A stretch of 59,691 nt of DNA. It comes from an uncultured Bacilli bacterium. GTDB lineage: Bacteria; Bacillota_I; Bacilli_A; RF39; UBA660. The notes under the pieces were generated by a model that was given only the letters and a program-made list of their open reading frames with translations, did not search any database and had not been told where the DNA came from. The translations under genes were made by a program, and so were the position numbers. How positions within the stretch are numbered: the stretch's first letter is position 1; each line of letters starts with the position of its first letter. Of this stretch, positions 25,614 to 34,364 are shown in pieces. Location: assembly GCA_934101625.1 (NCBI GenBank), contig CAKORV010000003.1:1-59691 (forward strand), given 5' to 3'.

Positions 25614-25635
25614 ACTAACCATTCTCCTTTATTTT

Positions 25636-25690
25636 ACTAACTAAATTATAACAAAAGTATATAAAAAAAGAAATAGTATTTAAACTATTT
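25636..25690. repeat. 55-bp direct repeat A with terminator
   Basis: Matches 28868-28922 at 51 of 55 positions. It contains the stem GAAATAGT/ACTATTTC followed on the minus strand by seven T, which serves as terminator of the zinc-ribbon operon. Confidence 0.9.
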
Positions 25691-25701
25691 CAATTTAATA
25701 T

Positions 25702-27042
25702 TTATCTATCCATTGTTAACTCATCAACAATATTATTAATTTTAACAGCACATTCAACAATTTCTTTTTTCCAAGATTCTACTTGATCTTTAACACTAGA
25801 ATAAATTCTATCATTTTCTACCTCTAATAGTTCAATCTCACTATCAATTTGTTTTTTCTCTTTACCCTTAAATAAACCTAAATGTTTTCTTTCTTCTTGT
25901 TTTTCTTCTATCTTTTTACGATTATCATTAATCTTCTGCATTTCTGGTAATTCTTGAGTTTGTTTTTCTAATGTTTCTTTTTTATTTAATAATTGTTTTC
26001 TTTCATTTTCTAATCTATCTTTTTCTTCTTTATGTTGTTCCCAATATTTATCAATTTTTTCTTTTCTTTCTCTTTCTTTTCTTTCTTGAACTTCCTTTTC
26101 AATTTGCGCTATTTTATTACTATATTCATCAATCTCTTTTTTTCTAGCATTTACTGCTTCTTTAGCTAAACTATAACTTCTAGCCCAATAACTACCATAA
26201 GATGTAAATTCTTTTGTATATGAACAACTATTTATACAATAATTATGTATATGAATTATATTTTTATATCTCTGAATATCTTCTTCGTCATCATTAGTAT
26301 CTACATCTATAGCAATTTTAAGTAGTGTTATGCAATATCCAGCTTCTTCAATCATTTTCTTCCAAGCATAATCTCCAGGATGTCCTGTATCATCATCATT
26401 TTCAAAATCTTTAGTAATCTTATCATTCCAAGCATCACATGCAGCATTATTCATAATAGTTGCTATTTGATCATTATAATTAGTAGGAATTTCTCCACCT
26501 TTTAATATATATTGAGATATAGCATTTAATATAGTAAGTCTATCACTTAAAAATAAATTAATATCTTCTTGTGTTGGATAATTAACAAAGTTTTTAGCTC
26601 TTAACCTTATCAAAGCTAAACCAAGTTCTTTTAATTCAGTTGCACCATCTTCACTAATTGCTTCCTTTTCATCTTCAGGTGCATAATCAATTGCTTTACC
26701 AAAACAATTAGCAGACTCATTAAATCTATTATTTGCTAATGTAGATTGCCATCCAGCTGCCTTTCCTTTAATAAACCATGCTTTATAATACTTTGGATCA
26801 TTTTCTATAATTTTATTACAATAATCTTCAGCTTCCTTTAGATTTGATGCATCATAAGCATTCTCTGCCATTTCTAAGAAATTCTTAATATAATCACTAT
26901 TATCAACTTTAACGGTACCTTCCACCATCATTTTCTTTGCCTCTTCAACAGAATACTTAGTACCACAACTTTGACATTCAAATAATCCTTCTTTTTTTAC
27001 TAAATCAGTGCTTCCACACATTTCACACGTTATTTTTTTCAT
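25702..27042 (-). CDS. TFIIB-type zinc-ribbon protein with TPR-like and coiled-coil regions
   Basis: The N-terminus is a zinc ribbon (CEMCGSTDLV...CQSCGTKYS, residues 5-27). Residues 45-140 look like TPR-type helices (AENAYDASNLKEAEDYCNKIIENDPKYYKAWF). Residues 300-446 are a charged coiled coil rich in Lys/Glu. The protein is cytosolic, or attached through its partners. It is the last gene of a three-gene unit whose first gene encodes an SPFH protein; the arrangement resembles the ydjGHI genes of Bacillus, which act with a PspA-like protein at the membrane. No PspA gene is seen here. AGGAGT precedes the ATG. Confidence 0.8.
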   Translation of the reverse strand: MKKITCEMCGSTDLVKKEGLFECQSCGTKYSVEEAKKMMVEGTVKVDNSDYIKNFLEMAENAYDASNLKEAEDYCNKIIENDPKYYKAWFIKGKAAGWQSTLANNRFNESANCFGKAIDYAPEDEKEAISEDGATELKELGLALIRLRAKNFVNYPTQEDINLFLSDRLTILNAISQYILKGGEIPTNYNDQIATIMNNAACDAWNDKITKDFENDDDTGHPGDYAWKKMIEEAGYCITLLKIAIDVDTNDDEEDIQRYKNIIHIHNYCINSCSYTKEFTSYGSYWARSYSLAKEAVNARKKEIDEYSNKIAQIEKEVQERKERERKEKIDKYWEQHKEEKDRLENERKQLLNKKETLEKQTQELPEMQKINDNRKKIEEKQEERKHLGLFKGKEKKQIDSEIELLEVENDRIYSSVKDQVESWKKEIVECAVKINNIVDELTMDR

Positions 27043-27045
27043 ACT

Positions 27046-27702
27046 TTACTCCTTAACATTTTTATTAACAATATTTGCTTTTTTTATTAATTTAATCAAA
27101 TCTTTTATATCTTTAGAATTTATATTATTTTTTAATGATTTTATAGTATCATTAATCTTATCACTAAACTCTTTAGAACTATTATAATTACTCAAATTAG
27201 AAAATCTCAATTCATCTATTGCATTCTCTAATTCCTTTTTCAACTTATTATCATCAGTTTCTTCTTTTAATAGTTTTAACTCATTTAACCATTCTTTTAC
27301 ATTTTTAGTCTTATTTAAAACTTTTTCTTGATTAGAAATTACATGATTTTTCCCTGAATTAATAAGATAATAATCAATATAATAAACACAAATTTCCAAA
27401 ACCGAAACAATGATTAATAAATTATTATCCATAATGTTTAAAAAATATAAAACTAATACTAGAGACAAAATAATACTACACGTTATATACTTTAAAATGG
27501 CAGAAGAATTAAGAACATCTTTTTTTATTTCATTTTCTTTGTTCTTCATAATTAAAATCAAACTAACTAGTTCAAATAATAAATAAGCACCACACACTAT
27601 TATAAAGTTAACTATAGTTTTATCTATATTTATAACATACAAAATTATAAACGAACAAATTAAATATATAATATTTGGAATTAAAATAACTTTCTTTTTC
27701 AT
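27046..27702 (-). CDS. Membrane protein with four to five helices and a helical cytoplasmic tail
   Basis: Hydrophobic helices lie at about residues 6-25, 30-51, 68-88 and 93-113. Residues 120-218 form a charged helical tail (NVKEWLNELKLLKEETDDNKLKKELENAIDELRF). I do not recognise the family. The gene is 3 bases from the zinc-ribbon gene and 4 bases from the SPFH gene, so it is surely co-transcribed and is probably the membrane anchor of the complex. AAGGAAG precedes the ATG. Confidence 0.75.
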   Translation of the reverse strand: MKKKVILIPNIIYLICSFIILYVINIDKTIVNFIIVCGAYLLFELVSLILIMKNKENEIKKDVLNSSAILKYITCSIILSLVLVLYFLNIMDNNLLIIVSVLEICVYYIDYYLINSGKNHVISNQEKVLNKTKNVKEWLNELKLLKEETDDNKLKKELENAIDELRFSNLSNYNSSKEFSDKINDTIKSLKNNINSKDIKDLIKLIKKANIVNKNVKE

Positions 27703-27706
27703 TTAT

Positions 27707-28849
27707 TTACTTCCTTTCACTACCACAATTTGGACAGTACTTTCCAGAGTTTGTAAATTGATATCCACAATTAATGCATTTATCATTAAAACTTAATTTA
27801 TTTCCACAATTTTCACAAAATTTTTGATTACTTTCTACTTTATATCCACAATTTTCACAATATTTAATAGTGTTATTTACAGTGCTATTTAAATTATTTG
27901 CAAATGTTGCTCCAACAGTACTCCCAACTCCTGCCATTATTCCCATACCTATACCAGCACTCGTAAAATTACCACTACCTTCATTCTCAGCCATACTTTT
28001 AGCAACATCAAAACTCTTTTCTTCTTGATAAGTATAACCTTCATTCTTCCTTTTTTGTGCTAATCCTTCAGACGCAATAATAATCTTTTTCTTTTCTGTT
28101 TCTTGATTAATAACTCCAACTTTTTGATTTAATTCAGCTTCTGCTACATCAGCATATTGTCTAAAATGTAATTCTTTAAATTTTTCATATTGTTCATCAC
28201 CATCAGGTTTAACAATAGTCGTAATAAAAAACTGTTTCAAGTTAATCCCGTATTCATTAAAATCAGGTATTAATTTTTCTTTTACTCCATTAGACATTTC
28301 TTCTAAATTTTCATCTATTTCAAAAATATTAATTTTATTTTCTTTTATAAATTTTGATAAATAAGGTTTTAATCTAATCATAAGAAATGATTTAAAGTAA
28401 GAAACTAATCTATCTTTACTAATACCATACTCTGTACCAATTAATTTAATCAATAATTTTTTAGCATTATCTATATCTATTGACATTTCACCATTTGCTC
28501 CAATATATATAGGAAAATTATAAGTAGGTTCCATATATTGTATTTTAGTATCAGTACCCCATCTTATAGCTAAATGTTCAACTTTATTAATAAAGTATAC
28601 TTCTGAATGAAATTGTGATACTCCATCAGTAGACAAATTCATTAACTTTGTAATAACCGGTAAATTATCTGTTTCTAAAGTATATTTACCAGGTCCAAAA
28701 CTATCTAAGGCTTGTCCATCCATAAAGAAAATTGCCTCTTGAGACTCATGCACTATTAATTGAGATCCTAAATTAAAATCTTCTATAGGATATTTCCATA
28801 TAATTGTATCGTTATCACCTTCGTACTTAATAACATCATATAATTTCAT
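27707..28849 (-). CDS. SPFH-domain (YdjI-like) protein with C-terminal double zinc ribbons
   Basis: Residues 1-260 match the virion-core/SPFH group: EAIFFMDGQALDSFGPGKYTLET near residue 38, the FFITTIVKPDGD strand and an alanine/glutamate-rich coiled helix. A Gly/Ala-rich linker (SAGIGMGIMAGVG) leads to two zinc ribbons: YCENCGYKVESNQKFCENCG and CINCGYQF...YCPNCG. YdjI in Bacillus has this plan and helps place PspA at the membrane under stress. As first gene of the operon it follows AGGAGG. Repeat B lies just upstream and probably carries the promoter. Confidence 0.85.
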   Translation of the reverse strand: MKLYDVIKYEGDNDTIIWKYPIEDFNLGSQLIVHESQEAIFFMDGQALDSFGPGKYTLETDNLPVITKLMNLSTDGVSQFHSEVYFINKVEHLAIRWGTDTKIQYMEPTYNFPIYIGANGEMSIDIDNAKKLLIKLIGTEYGISKDRLVSYFKSFLMIRLKPYLSKFIKENKINIFEIDENLEEMSNGVKEKLIPDFNEYGINLKQFFITTIVKPDGDEQYEKFKELHFRQYADVAEAELNQKVGVINQETEKKKIIIASEGLAQKRKNEGYTYQEEKSFDVAKSMAENEGSGNFTSAGIGMGIMAGVGSTVGATFANNLNSTVNNTIKYCENCGYKVESNQKFCENCGNKLSFNDKCINCGYQFTNSGKYCPNCGSERK

Positions 28850-28867
28850 AAATATTTCCTCCTAAAA

Positions 28868-28922
28868 CTAATTAAATTATAACAAAAATACATAAGAAAA
28901 GAAATAGTATTTAAACTATTTT
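28868..28922. repeat. 55-bp direct repeat B with tsaD terminator
   Basis: Matches 25636-25690 at 51 of 55 positions and includes the tsaD stop codon. The hairpin AAATAGT/ACTATTT is followed by TTTTCTT on the minus strand and ends the t6A cluster. The pair A/B brackets the zinc-ribbon/SPFH operon. Confidence 0.9.
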
Positions 28923-29935
28923 AACTCATTTACATCTAATTCTTCATGACTACTAGCATTTACACTATAGTCACAAAATTTATTATTTTTATAAAGTAAA
29001 TATCCAGCTGCGCCTATCATTGTAGCATTATCAGTACAATACTTTTTATCAGGTATAAATATCTTTATTCCATTATCATCACACATCTTAGTTAAAGCAT
29101 TTCTTATAAATGTATTACTAGAAACACCACCAGCAACACAAAAGTTTTTCACGTTATAATCCCTTAAAGCATTCAAAGATTTATTTACTAAAGTACTAGC
29201 AACTTTATTTTGAAATGAACATGCAATATCTTCTTTTCTAATAGTTTCTCCTCTTTGTTTAGCATTATGAACTAAATTATTAACATGACTTTTTATTCCA
29301 CTAAAACTAAAGTTATATTCATCATCACTTAAGATATCTGGCATTGGATAAGTGTCTTTACCACTTAAAGCTAATTTTTCAACATTTGGTCCACCAGGAT
29401 AAGGCATATCTAATATTCTAGCAACCTTGTCAAAACATTCTCCTACTGCGTCATCTAATGTTGAACCTATATATTTAAAACTTTTTTCATCTTCCATAAG
29501 AATTAAATCTGTGTGTCCACCACTTATTATCAATGATATTAAAGGGTACTCTAAAGTATGTCCTATATTATTTGCTACTATATGTCCAAGCATATGATTA
29601 ACTTTTATTAATGGTTTATTATAAACTAAACTCAATGCTTTAGCACTTTCTAATCCTACTAATAAACTTCCAAGTAACCCAGGACTATAAGTAACCGCAA
29701 TCGCATCAACATCACTTACACTCATATTAGCTTTTTTAAGTGTTTCATCAATTACCAATGTAATATTTTCTAAATGTAATCTGCTTGCTATCTCTGGTAC
29801 TACTCCCCCATATAATTTATGTATATCTATCTGAGTATTAATAGTAGTTGCTATATCTTCACAACCATTTTTAACAATTGAACAACTTGTTTCATCACAA
29901 CTACTTTCTATTGCTAAAATATAAACATCTTTCAT
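28916..29935 (-). CDS. tsaD: tRNA threonylcarbamoyladenosine synthase subunit TsaD
   Basis: TsaD transfers the threonylcarbamoyl group to A37 of ANN-decoding tRNAs together with TsaB and TsaE. The ASKHA fold is clear: LAIESSCDETSCSIV at the start, the metal site VNHMLGHI (two His, residues about 111-115), SGGHTDL, and GGVSSNTFIR in the second half. Length (339) is normal. It is the last gene of the tsaE-lytTR-tsaB-rimI-tsaD series, 2 bases after rimI. The gene is essential in most bacteria. Confidence 0.96.
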   Translation of the reverse strand: MKDVYILAIESSCDETSCSIVKNGCEDIATTINTQIDIHKLYGGVVPEIASRLHLENITLVIDETLKKANMSVSDVDAIAVTYSPGLLGSLLVGLESAKALSLVYNKPLIKVNHMLGHIVANNIGHTLEYPLISLIISGGHTDLILMEDEKSFKYIGSTLDDAVGECFDKVARILDMPYPGGPNVEKLALSGKDTYPMPDILSDDEYNFSFSGIKSHVNNLVHNAKQRGETIRKEDIACSFQNKVASTLVNKSLNALRDYNVKNFCVAGGVSSNTFIRNALTKMCDDNGIKIFIPDKKYCTDNATMIGAAGYLLYKNNKFCDYSVNASSHEELDVNELK

Positions 29936-29937
29936 AA

Positions 29938-30261
29938 TTACTTCCTTTCCATAATAAGAGCATCAACCCCATTATAATAACCTCTTCTTGTATGAATGAC
30001 TTTAAAATCGAACTTCTCATATAACTTTATAGCATTTATGTTATCTACTTTTACTTCTAACATATATCTAACATTCCTATCTTTATAATAATCAAATATA
30101 AATTCTAATAACTTAGAAGCATATCCTTTATTACGACATTCATCATTCACATAAACATCTATTATATTAATAGTATCTAAAGTATCTTCTATAACTACAA
30201 AGCCCACATCATTAATATAAAATTTCTTTTTAAAATTATTATCTTCTTCAACACTAATCAT
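29938..30261 (-). CDS. rimI: GNAT acetyltransferase, RimI-like
   Basis: The 107-residue protein has the GNAT core: IIDVYVNDECRNKGYASKLLEF, where the acetyl-CoA-binding RxxGxA motif appears as RNKGYA, then LEVKVDNINAIKLYEKFDFKVIHTRRGYY. RimI acetylates the N-terminus of ribosomal protein S18 in E. coli and is commonly encoded with tsaB/tsaD. It lacks about 30 N-terminal residues of typical RimI, but the core is complete. The ATG overlaps the tsaB stop (ATGA). Confidence 0.85.
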   Translation of the reverse strand: MISVEEDNNFKKKFYINDVGFVVIEDTLDTINIIDVYVNDECRNKGYASKLLEFIFDYYKDRNVRYMLEVKVDNINAIKLYEKFDFKVIHTRRGYYNGVDALIMERK

Positions 30262-30812
30262 CTTTCAGCCTCGATTGTTTTTACATAATTAGCTCTAACT
30301 AAATGTGGATTAACATTATCACTTTTCTTAGCATAATCTACGACTTTTTTAACATTTAATTCTTCTTTAACTCTATAAATATTTTTATATGAATCTATAT
30401 TATCAACAAAACATTCATCTTTTATTACGTTATTGTCTTTATCAAATATACTAATATAGTATCCTTTACTTTCTTCTAGTATACATATTTTATCACATAA
30501 ACTATCATCACTTACTAAATAACTAGTTAAACTACTAATTAAATAAATGGGTACATTAAGTGCATAAGCCATAGTCTTTCCAACACTAAGTCCTATTCTA
30601 AGACCAGTAAAACTACCTGGACCATTAATACAAACTATATCTTTAATATTTTTAACTGACAAACTATTTTCTTTTAAAATACTTTCTATCATCGGAACTA
30701 AATAAACCGCATGTGACGCTTCACTTTCTTGTGTTTTAACTATAACTTTTTCATCACTTACTAAACCTACTGTTATTAAATGTGAATGAGTACTTAAAAA
30801 TAATGTATACAT
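30258..30812 (-). CDS. tsaB: tRNA threonylcarbamoyladenosine complex protein TsaB
   Basis: TsaB is the catalytically inactive TsaD paralogue that scaffolds the t6A complex. Blocks seen are the LFLSTHSHLITVGL first strand, the SHAVYLVPMIESIL helix, and the diagnostic NGPGSFTGLRIGLSVGK near residue 65. At 184 residues it is at the short end for the family, with a reduced second lobe. ATG 30812 is chosen because GGAGTGA lies 5-6 bases upstream; an in-frame GTG three codons earlier is part of that site. Confidence 0.92.
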   Translation of the reverse strand: MYTLFLSTHSHLITVGLVSDEKVIVKTQESEASHAVYLVPMIESILKENSLSVKNIKDIVCINGPGSFTGLRIGLSVGKTMAYALNVPIYLISSLTSYLVSDDSLCDKICILEESKGYYISIFDKDNNVIKDECFVDNIDSYKNIYRVKEELNVKKVVDYAKKSDNVNPHLVRANYVKTIEAER

Positions 30813-30869
30813 AAAAATCACTCCTAGACGTATTATACTACGAAAAATACTTAAAAAAAAGAGAAAACA

Positions 30870-31646
30870 CTAAGAATACATCTTACGTTCCTCTTCTAAT
30901 TGTTCTAATTTTTTATTTTTTTCTTCAATTGCTTTAAAAAAAGGTTCTAGTTCTTCTTTATGAGATTTAGATAAATAAAATATTCTCTCGCCATCAGCCA
31001 AAGTTAACCTACTTTCTTTCCAATTAAAAGAAACAACTTTATCCATATTACATATACACGCATTGTGAGTAAATCTAAATCTTTTATCATTAAGTCTATC
31101 CATTAACTCTGATAAAGTCTTATTAACACTATAATTTTCCACATCAGTTATAATAATACTTTTTCTATCAGATGTATCTCTATAAATATACTTAATCTTA
31201 TCATAATCTATACTATAATGTTCACTACCAACGTGAAACTTTAAAGTCTTTCTAATTTTAATTTGAGATAAACATATACTAAAAAGTTCAGATAAGTTCT
31301 TTTCAGCATCTATTCTTTTATCTACAAAATCAAGTATTTGTAATCTTTGTTTAAAAGTATCAAAAGCAAGTCCACTATTAACAGTAAAAATTATAATAGG
31401 ACTAACCCAATCATATTGTCTTATTAATCTAGCAATATCAATAGCAGTACAATCCGGTAGTTCATAATCCAAAATATATACATGGTTCTCATCATGATTA
31501 ACTATTATATCACTTAACTCATCACTCAAATGAGAAAAAACCTGAACATCAAAAATATAACTATTTTTCATCATATAATTAACAATTATTTCCTTAGTCC
31601 TTTTCATGTGATATTTATTATCTTCTACCACTATAAAATTTATCAA
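30870..31646 (-). CDS. LytTR-family response regulator
   Basis: Residues 1-120 form a receiver domain with FIVVEDN (acidic site) and YILDYELPD (phosphoacceptor Asp). Residues 140-240 form a LytTR DNA-binding domain: IKYIYRDTSDRKSIIITD, SELMDRLNDKRFRFTHNACICNMDKV. The tail is a short coiled coil. The start is set at TTG 31646 because GGAAGGTGA lies 5 bases before it; the in-frame GTG at 31655 is inside that site. No histidine kinase gene is nearby. It is embedded between tsaE and tsaB, which is an unusual place. Confidence 0.87.
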   Translation of the reverse strand: MINFIVVEDNKYHMKRTKEIIVNYMMKNSYIFDVQVFSHLSDELSDIIVNHDENHVYILDYELPDCTAIDIARLIRQYDWVSPIIIFTVNSGLAFDTFKQRLQILDFVDKRIDAEKNLSELFSICLSQIKIRKTLKFHVGSEHYSIDYDKIKYIYRDTSDRKSIIITDVENYSVNKTLSELMDRLNDKRFRFTHNACICNMDKVVSFNWKESRLTLADGERIFYLSKSHKEELEPFFKAIEEKNKKLEQLEEERKMYS

Positions 31647-31682
31647 AACTGTCACCTTCCAGTTCTAATAATAACACCAAAT

Positions 31683-31717
31683 CAAAAAAATAAACAGGCA
31701 CCAGCAGGTCCTGTTAC
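31683..31717 (-). terminator. Terminator or attenuator after tsaE
   Basis: The stem AACAGG/CCTGTT overlaps the tsaE stop and is followed on the minus strand by TATTTTTTTG. It would separate tsaE from the lytTR gene, at least partly. Confidence 0.6.
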
Positions 31718-32163
31718 AAAACTCTTTCACATATATCTTCGTATTCTTCCCCATGAGGAGTAATCATAAATACTCTTTTATTTTCATCAACTATTTTAAT
31801 AGTAATATCCAATCTTTTCTTAGGTAATATGTCTTCAATTAAATCAGCCCATTCAATAATGGTAATACCCTTCTTCTTAAAATATTCAGGTATACCTAAA
31901 TCTTCCTTAACTTCATTAAGTCTATAGACATCCATATGATATAATTTCATTTCTCCATCATATTCCTTAATTATGTTAAAAGTTGGACTGGTAATATTAT
32001 CATTAATCTCCATGCTTTTAGCAAATGCTTTAGTAAATAAAGTTTTACCACTACCTAAATCTCCTACAAGGCATATAACCATATTAGGAAATTTCTCACT
32101 TTCAATATTTTGTGCTAATTCTATTGTATCCATATCAGAATTAGATGTAAATTTATATGTCAT
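31714..32163 (-). CDS. tsaE: tRNA threonylcarbamoyladenosine complex ATPase TsaE
   Basis: The P-loop ATPase of the t6A complex shows Walker A GDLGSGKT (near residue 35), TSPTFNII, YHMDVYRL and IIEWADLI, all diagnostic for TsaE. Length from the chosen start is 149 residues. ATG 32163 follows GAGGTGA by 8 bases; an earlier in-frame ATG overlaps that site. It opens the t6A cluster and is separated from the other subunits by a response regulator gene and a hairpin. Confidence 0.93.
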   Translation of the reverse strand: MTYKFTSNSDMDTIELAQNIESEKFPNMVICLVGDLGSGKTLFTKAFAKSMEINDNITSPTFNIIKEYDGEMKLYHMDVYRLNEVKEDLGIPEYFKKKGITIIEWADLIEDILPKKRLDITIKIVDENKRVFMITPHGEEYEDICERVL

Positions 32164-32202
32164 ATCTCTTATCACCTCTTTCATTGTATCATTAGTTTTA
32201 AT

Positions 32203-32230
32203 TCATATTCAATAGTTAAATGCATAATTT
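32203..32230 (+). promoter_or_regulatory. Possible sigma-E-type promoter of cotJ
   Basis: TCATATT (32203-32209) and CATAATTT (32223-32230) are 13 bases apart, close to the sigma-E pattern (KMATATT, 14-15 bases, CATACAHT). A mother-cell promoter is expected for cotJ. The match is imperfect. Confidence 0.3.
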
Positions 32231-32314
32231 ACATTTTTTTTAATAATACATTATTTTTGCCCGGTTCTTAGTTAAAATTACACATATTATATTAACGTAA
32301 GGGAGGAATTTTTA

Positions 32315-32833
32315 ATGTATTATGATGAGAGAGAAAATCTCGTAAATTATAATGTAAAGGATGAAGACAATAATTATAATGAGTATAATGTAACAAATAA
32401 GAATGAAAAAAAATGGGATAACGATTTTAATACATATGTAGAAAATATAAATATTAATAACTTTAGACATATAAAAAGATCATTATTTAGTACAACTGAA
32501 GGATTTAATAAAGGTAACATGGTAAAAGAAGAGTATGTGCCTTATAAAAATTATGTCTATAAGGTTGTTGTTAAGGGAGAAAGGGATGAATTACTTTTAA
32601 AAATTCAAGAATTAACTTTTAAAGTAATTGATTTAAATATATATTTAGATATACATCCTAATGATAATGAACTTTATAATGAGTTTAAAAACACAGTTAA
32701 AGAATTAAAAACTTATAAAGACACTTATGAGAAAAACTATGGTCCTTTGTGTATGACCGACACTTTATACTATGATTCATATAAATGGACTAAAAATCCT
32801 TGGCCATGGATGAATGAAGGAGGGAATAATTAA
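32315..32833 (+). CDS. cotJB: CotJA-CotJB fusion, spore coat assembly protein
   Basis: Residues 1-60 are hydrophilic and Asn/Tyr-rich. Residues 62-80 (GFNKGNMVKEEYVPYKNY) resemble the end of CotJA, and residues 90-172 are a full CotJB: LLLKIQELTFKVIDLNIYLDIHPND...YGPLCMTD...YKWTKNPWPWMNEGG. In Bacillus these are two separate small coat proteins encoded before cotJC. Here one frame spans both, without frameshift. GGGAGGAA precedes the ATG, and the stop overlaps cotJC by 1 base. The CotJA portion is short, so fusion is inferred mainly from order. Confidence 0.75.
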   Translation: MYYDERENLVNYNVKDEDNNYNEYNVTNKNEKKWDNDFNTYVENININNFRHIKRSLFSTTEGFNKGNMVKEEYVPYKNYVYKVVVKGERDELLLKIQELTFKVIDLNIYLDIHPNDNELYNEFKNTVKELKTYKDTYEKNYGPLCMTDTLYYDSYKWTKNPWPWMNEGGNN

Positions 32834-33393
32834 TGTTTAAATATGAAAAAATGTTAGAGTATCCTATTAATATAAAAAAGAAAGACTTAAAAATGGCTAA
32901 ATTATTAAACGCTCAGTTGGGTGGCCCTGATGGCGAACTCGCAGCTTCATTAAGATATTTATGCCAAAGATTCACCATGCCAGATGAATATGGTCGTGCA
33001 TTATTATCTGATATAGGTACTGAAGAACTAGGACATGTAGAAATGATATCAACTATGGTGAGACAATTAATAAAAGATGCCACTTTAGATGAATTAAAAA
33101 GTGCTGGTTTAGAAGGATACTACACTTCACATAAAAAAGGAATATTCCCAATGGATCAAAATGGTATACCTTTTACAACTGCTTATATTGCAAGTACAGG
33201 TAACCCAATTGTTGATTTAGCAGAAAACATGGCTGCTGAAGAAAAAGCAAGAGCAACCTATGAAAACCTAATGGACTTAACAAGTGATCCAGATTTGCTA
33301 GCGCCTTTAAGTTTCTTAAGACAAAGAGAAGTAGTTCATTATAATAGATTTAAAGAACTACTAGAATACTATAAAAATAAAGGTATAAATTAG
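32833..33393 (+). CDS. cotJC: Spore coat manganese catalase-like protein CotJC
   Basis: The protein is a four-helix dimetal protein of the manganese catalase family. Metal ligands are visible in LGGPDGELAASLRYL, IGTEELGHVEMIST, ENMAAEEKARATYE and REVVHYNRFKEL. Length (186) is typical of CotJC. It sits in the spore coat and is thought to remove peroxide. It is translationally coupled to the cotJAB-like gene and followed by a strong terminator. Confidence 0.95.
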   Translation: MFKYEKMLEYPINIKKKDLKMAKLLNAQLGGPDGELAASLRYLCQRFTMPDEYGRALLSDIGTEELGHVEMISTMVRQLIKDATLDELKSAGLEGYYTSHKKGIFPMDQNGIPFTTAYIASTGNPIVDLAENMAAEEKARATYENLMDLTSDPDLLAPLSFLRQREVVHYNRFKELLEYYKNKGIN

Positions 33394-33416
33394 AAACACA
33401 AGTTGTTTCTTTTTTA
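33393..33416 (+). terminator. Terminator of cotJ operon
   Basis: GAAACA pairs with TGTTTC around a 5-base loop and is followed by seven T. A near-identical terminator (with the same TTTTTTATTGTAT tail) follows the YtxH gene at 47795. Confidence 0.85.
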
Positions 33417-34364
33417 TTGTATATCTCTTCTATTAAAAATATTTAAACTAATTAATAAAAACAAAACACTATACATAGTTAAATAAAATAATGACCTTTC
33501 TAAATTTATATTTGTATTAAATATCATATTATTAACACTTAGATTAATTAAATCATTAAAATAAGTAAAATCTAAATATGGCATAAAAGTATATTTAACA
33601 ATATCTATACCCGCTATTAAGAGAAATTGACTAATTACTAAAGAAAATAAATACATTAAATTACTAACAACTAAAGATATAGTATTACCCTTAAAAATAA
33701 TTACAAGCATGTAAACAAAAATAATTATAAAGCTATAAGGAACAATAAATATTATTGATGAAATAAAATAATAAAGTAAATATGGTAACTTAATAAAACT
33801 ATTAAATATGTAAATATATTTGTAATAATCTAGTAAATTAACACTAAATCTAATAATTCCGAATATTAAATAAAAGAATGAAAACAAACTTATAAGAATG
33901 AATCCAACAATTATTTGAGATAAAATTTTAGAAAGAAGTAACTTAATTCTACCTTGTTTATTTAATGCAATATATTTTAAAGTTCCTTTATTATAGTCAT
34001 AAGATAAACTATTAAAAGATAAAAATATGATTATTACTCCTATAAAATATAGAAAACTATTTTTATATTCCAAAATGTTAATAACTTTACAATTATTCAC
34101 ATTTAATTTATCTTTATTATTTACAACATACTCATATTTTTTATAATCATTTTTATATTTATCATAATCACCATGTTTATTAACTACCTTATATTCTTCT
34201 TTATTATATAAATCATATTTAATTATAATATCATTTTTTTCTTTATAAGTTTTACTTAAAACAAAAATCGATACAAAAGATACTAATAAAAGCATAAGTA
34301 ATATAATTTTAAAACTATTCTTCCTAGTTTCTTTATACAAATCAGCTTTTATTAAATTAATCAT
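33414..34364 (-). CDS. ABC-2 transporter permease
   Basis: The protein is about 316 residues with six hydrophobic helices: one at residues 17-37, an outward loop of about 70 residues, then five helices. NYNKGTLKYIALNKQGRIKLLLSKI is the usual cytoplasmic loop of bacitracin- or lantibiotic-type ABC-2 permeases. The start lies in the 3' end of the ATPase gene; ATG 34364 has GGTGAAAAGG upstream, while a GTG four codons earlier is also possible. No two-component system or peptide gene is nearby, so the substrate stays open. Confidence 0.82.
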   Translation of the reverse strand: MINLIKADLYKETRKNSFKIILLMLLLVSFVSIFVLSKTYKEKNDIIIKYDLYNKEEYKVVNKHGDYDKYKNDYKKYEYVVNNKDKLNVNNCKVINILEYKNSFLYFIGVIIIFLSFNSLSYDYNKGTLKYIALNKQGRIKLLLSKILSQIIVGFILISLFSFFYLIFGIIRFSVNLLDYYKYIYIFNSFIKLPYLLYYFISSIIFIVPYSFIIIFVYMLVIIFKGNTISLVVSNLMYLFSLVISQFLLIAGIDIVKYTFMPYLDFTYFNDLINLSVNNMIFNTNINLERSLFYLTMYSVLFLLISLNIFNRRDIQ

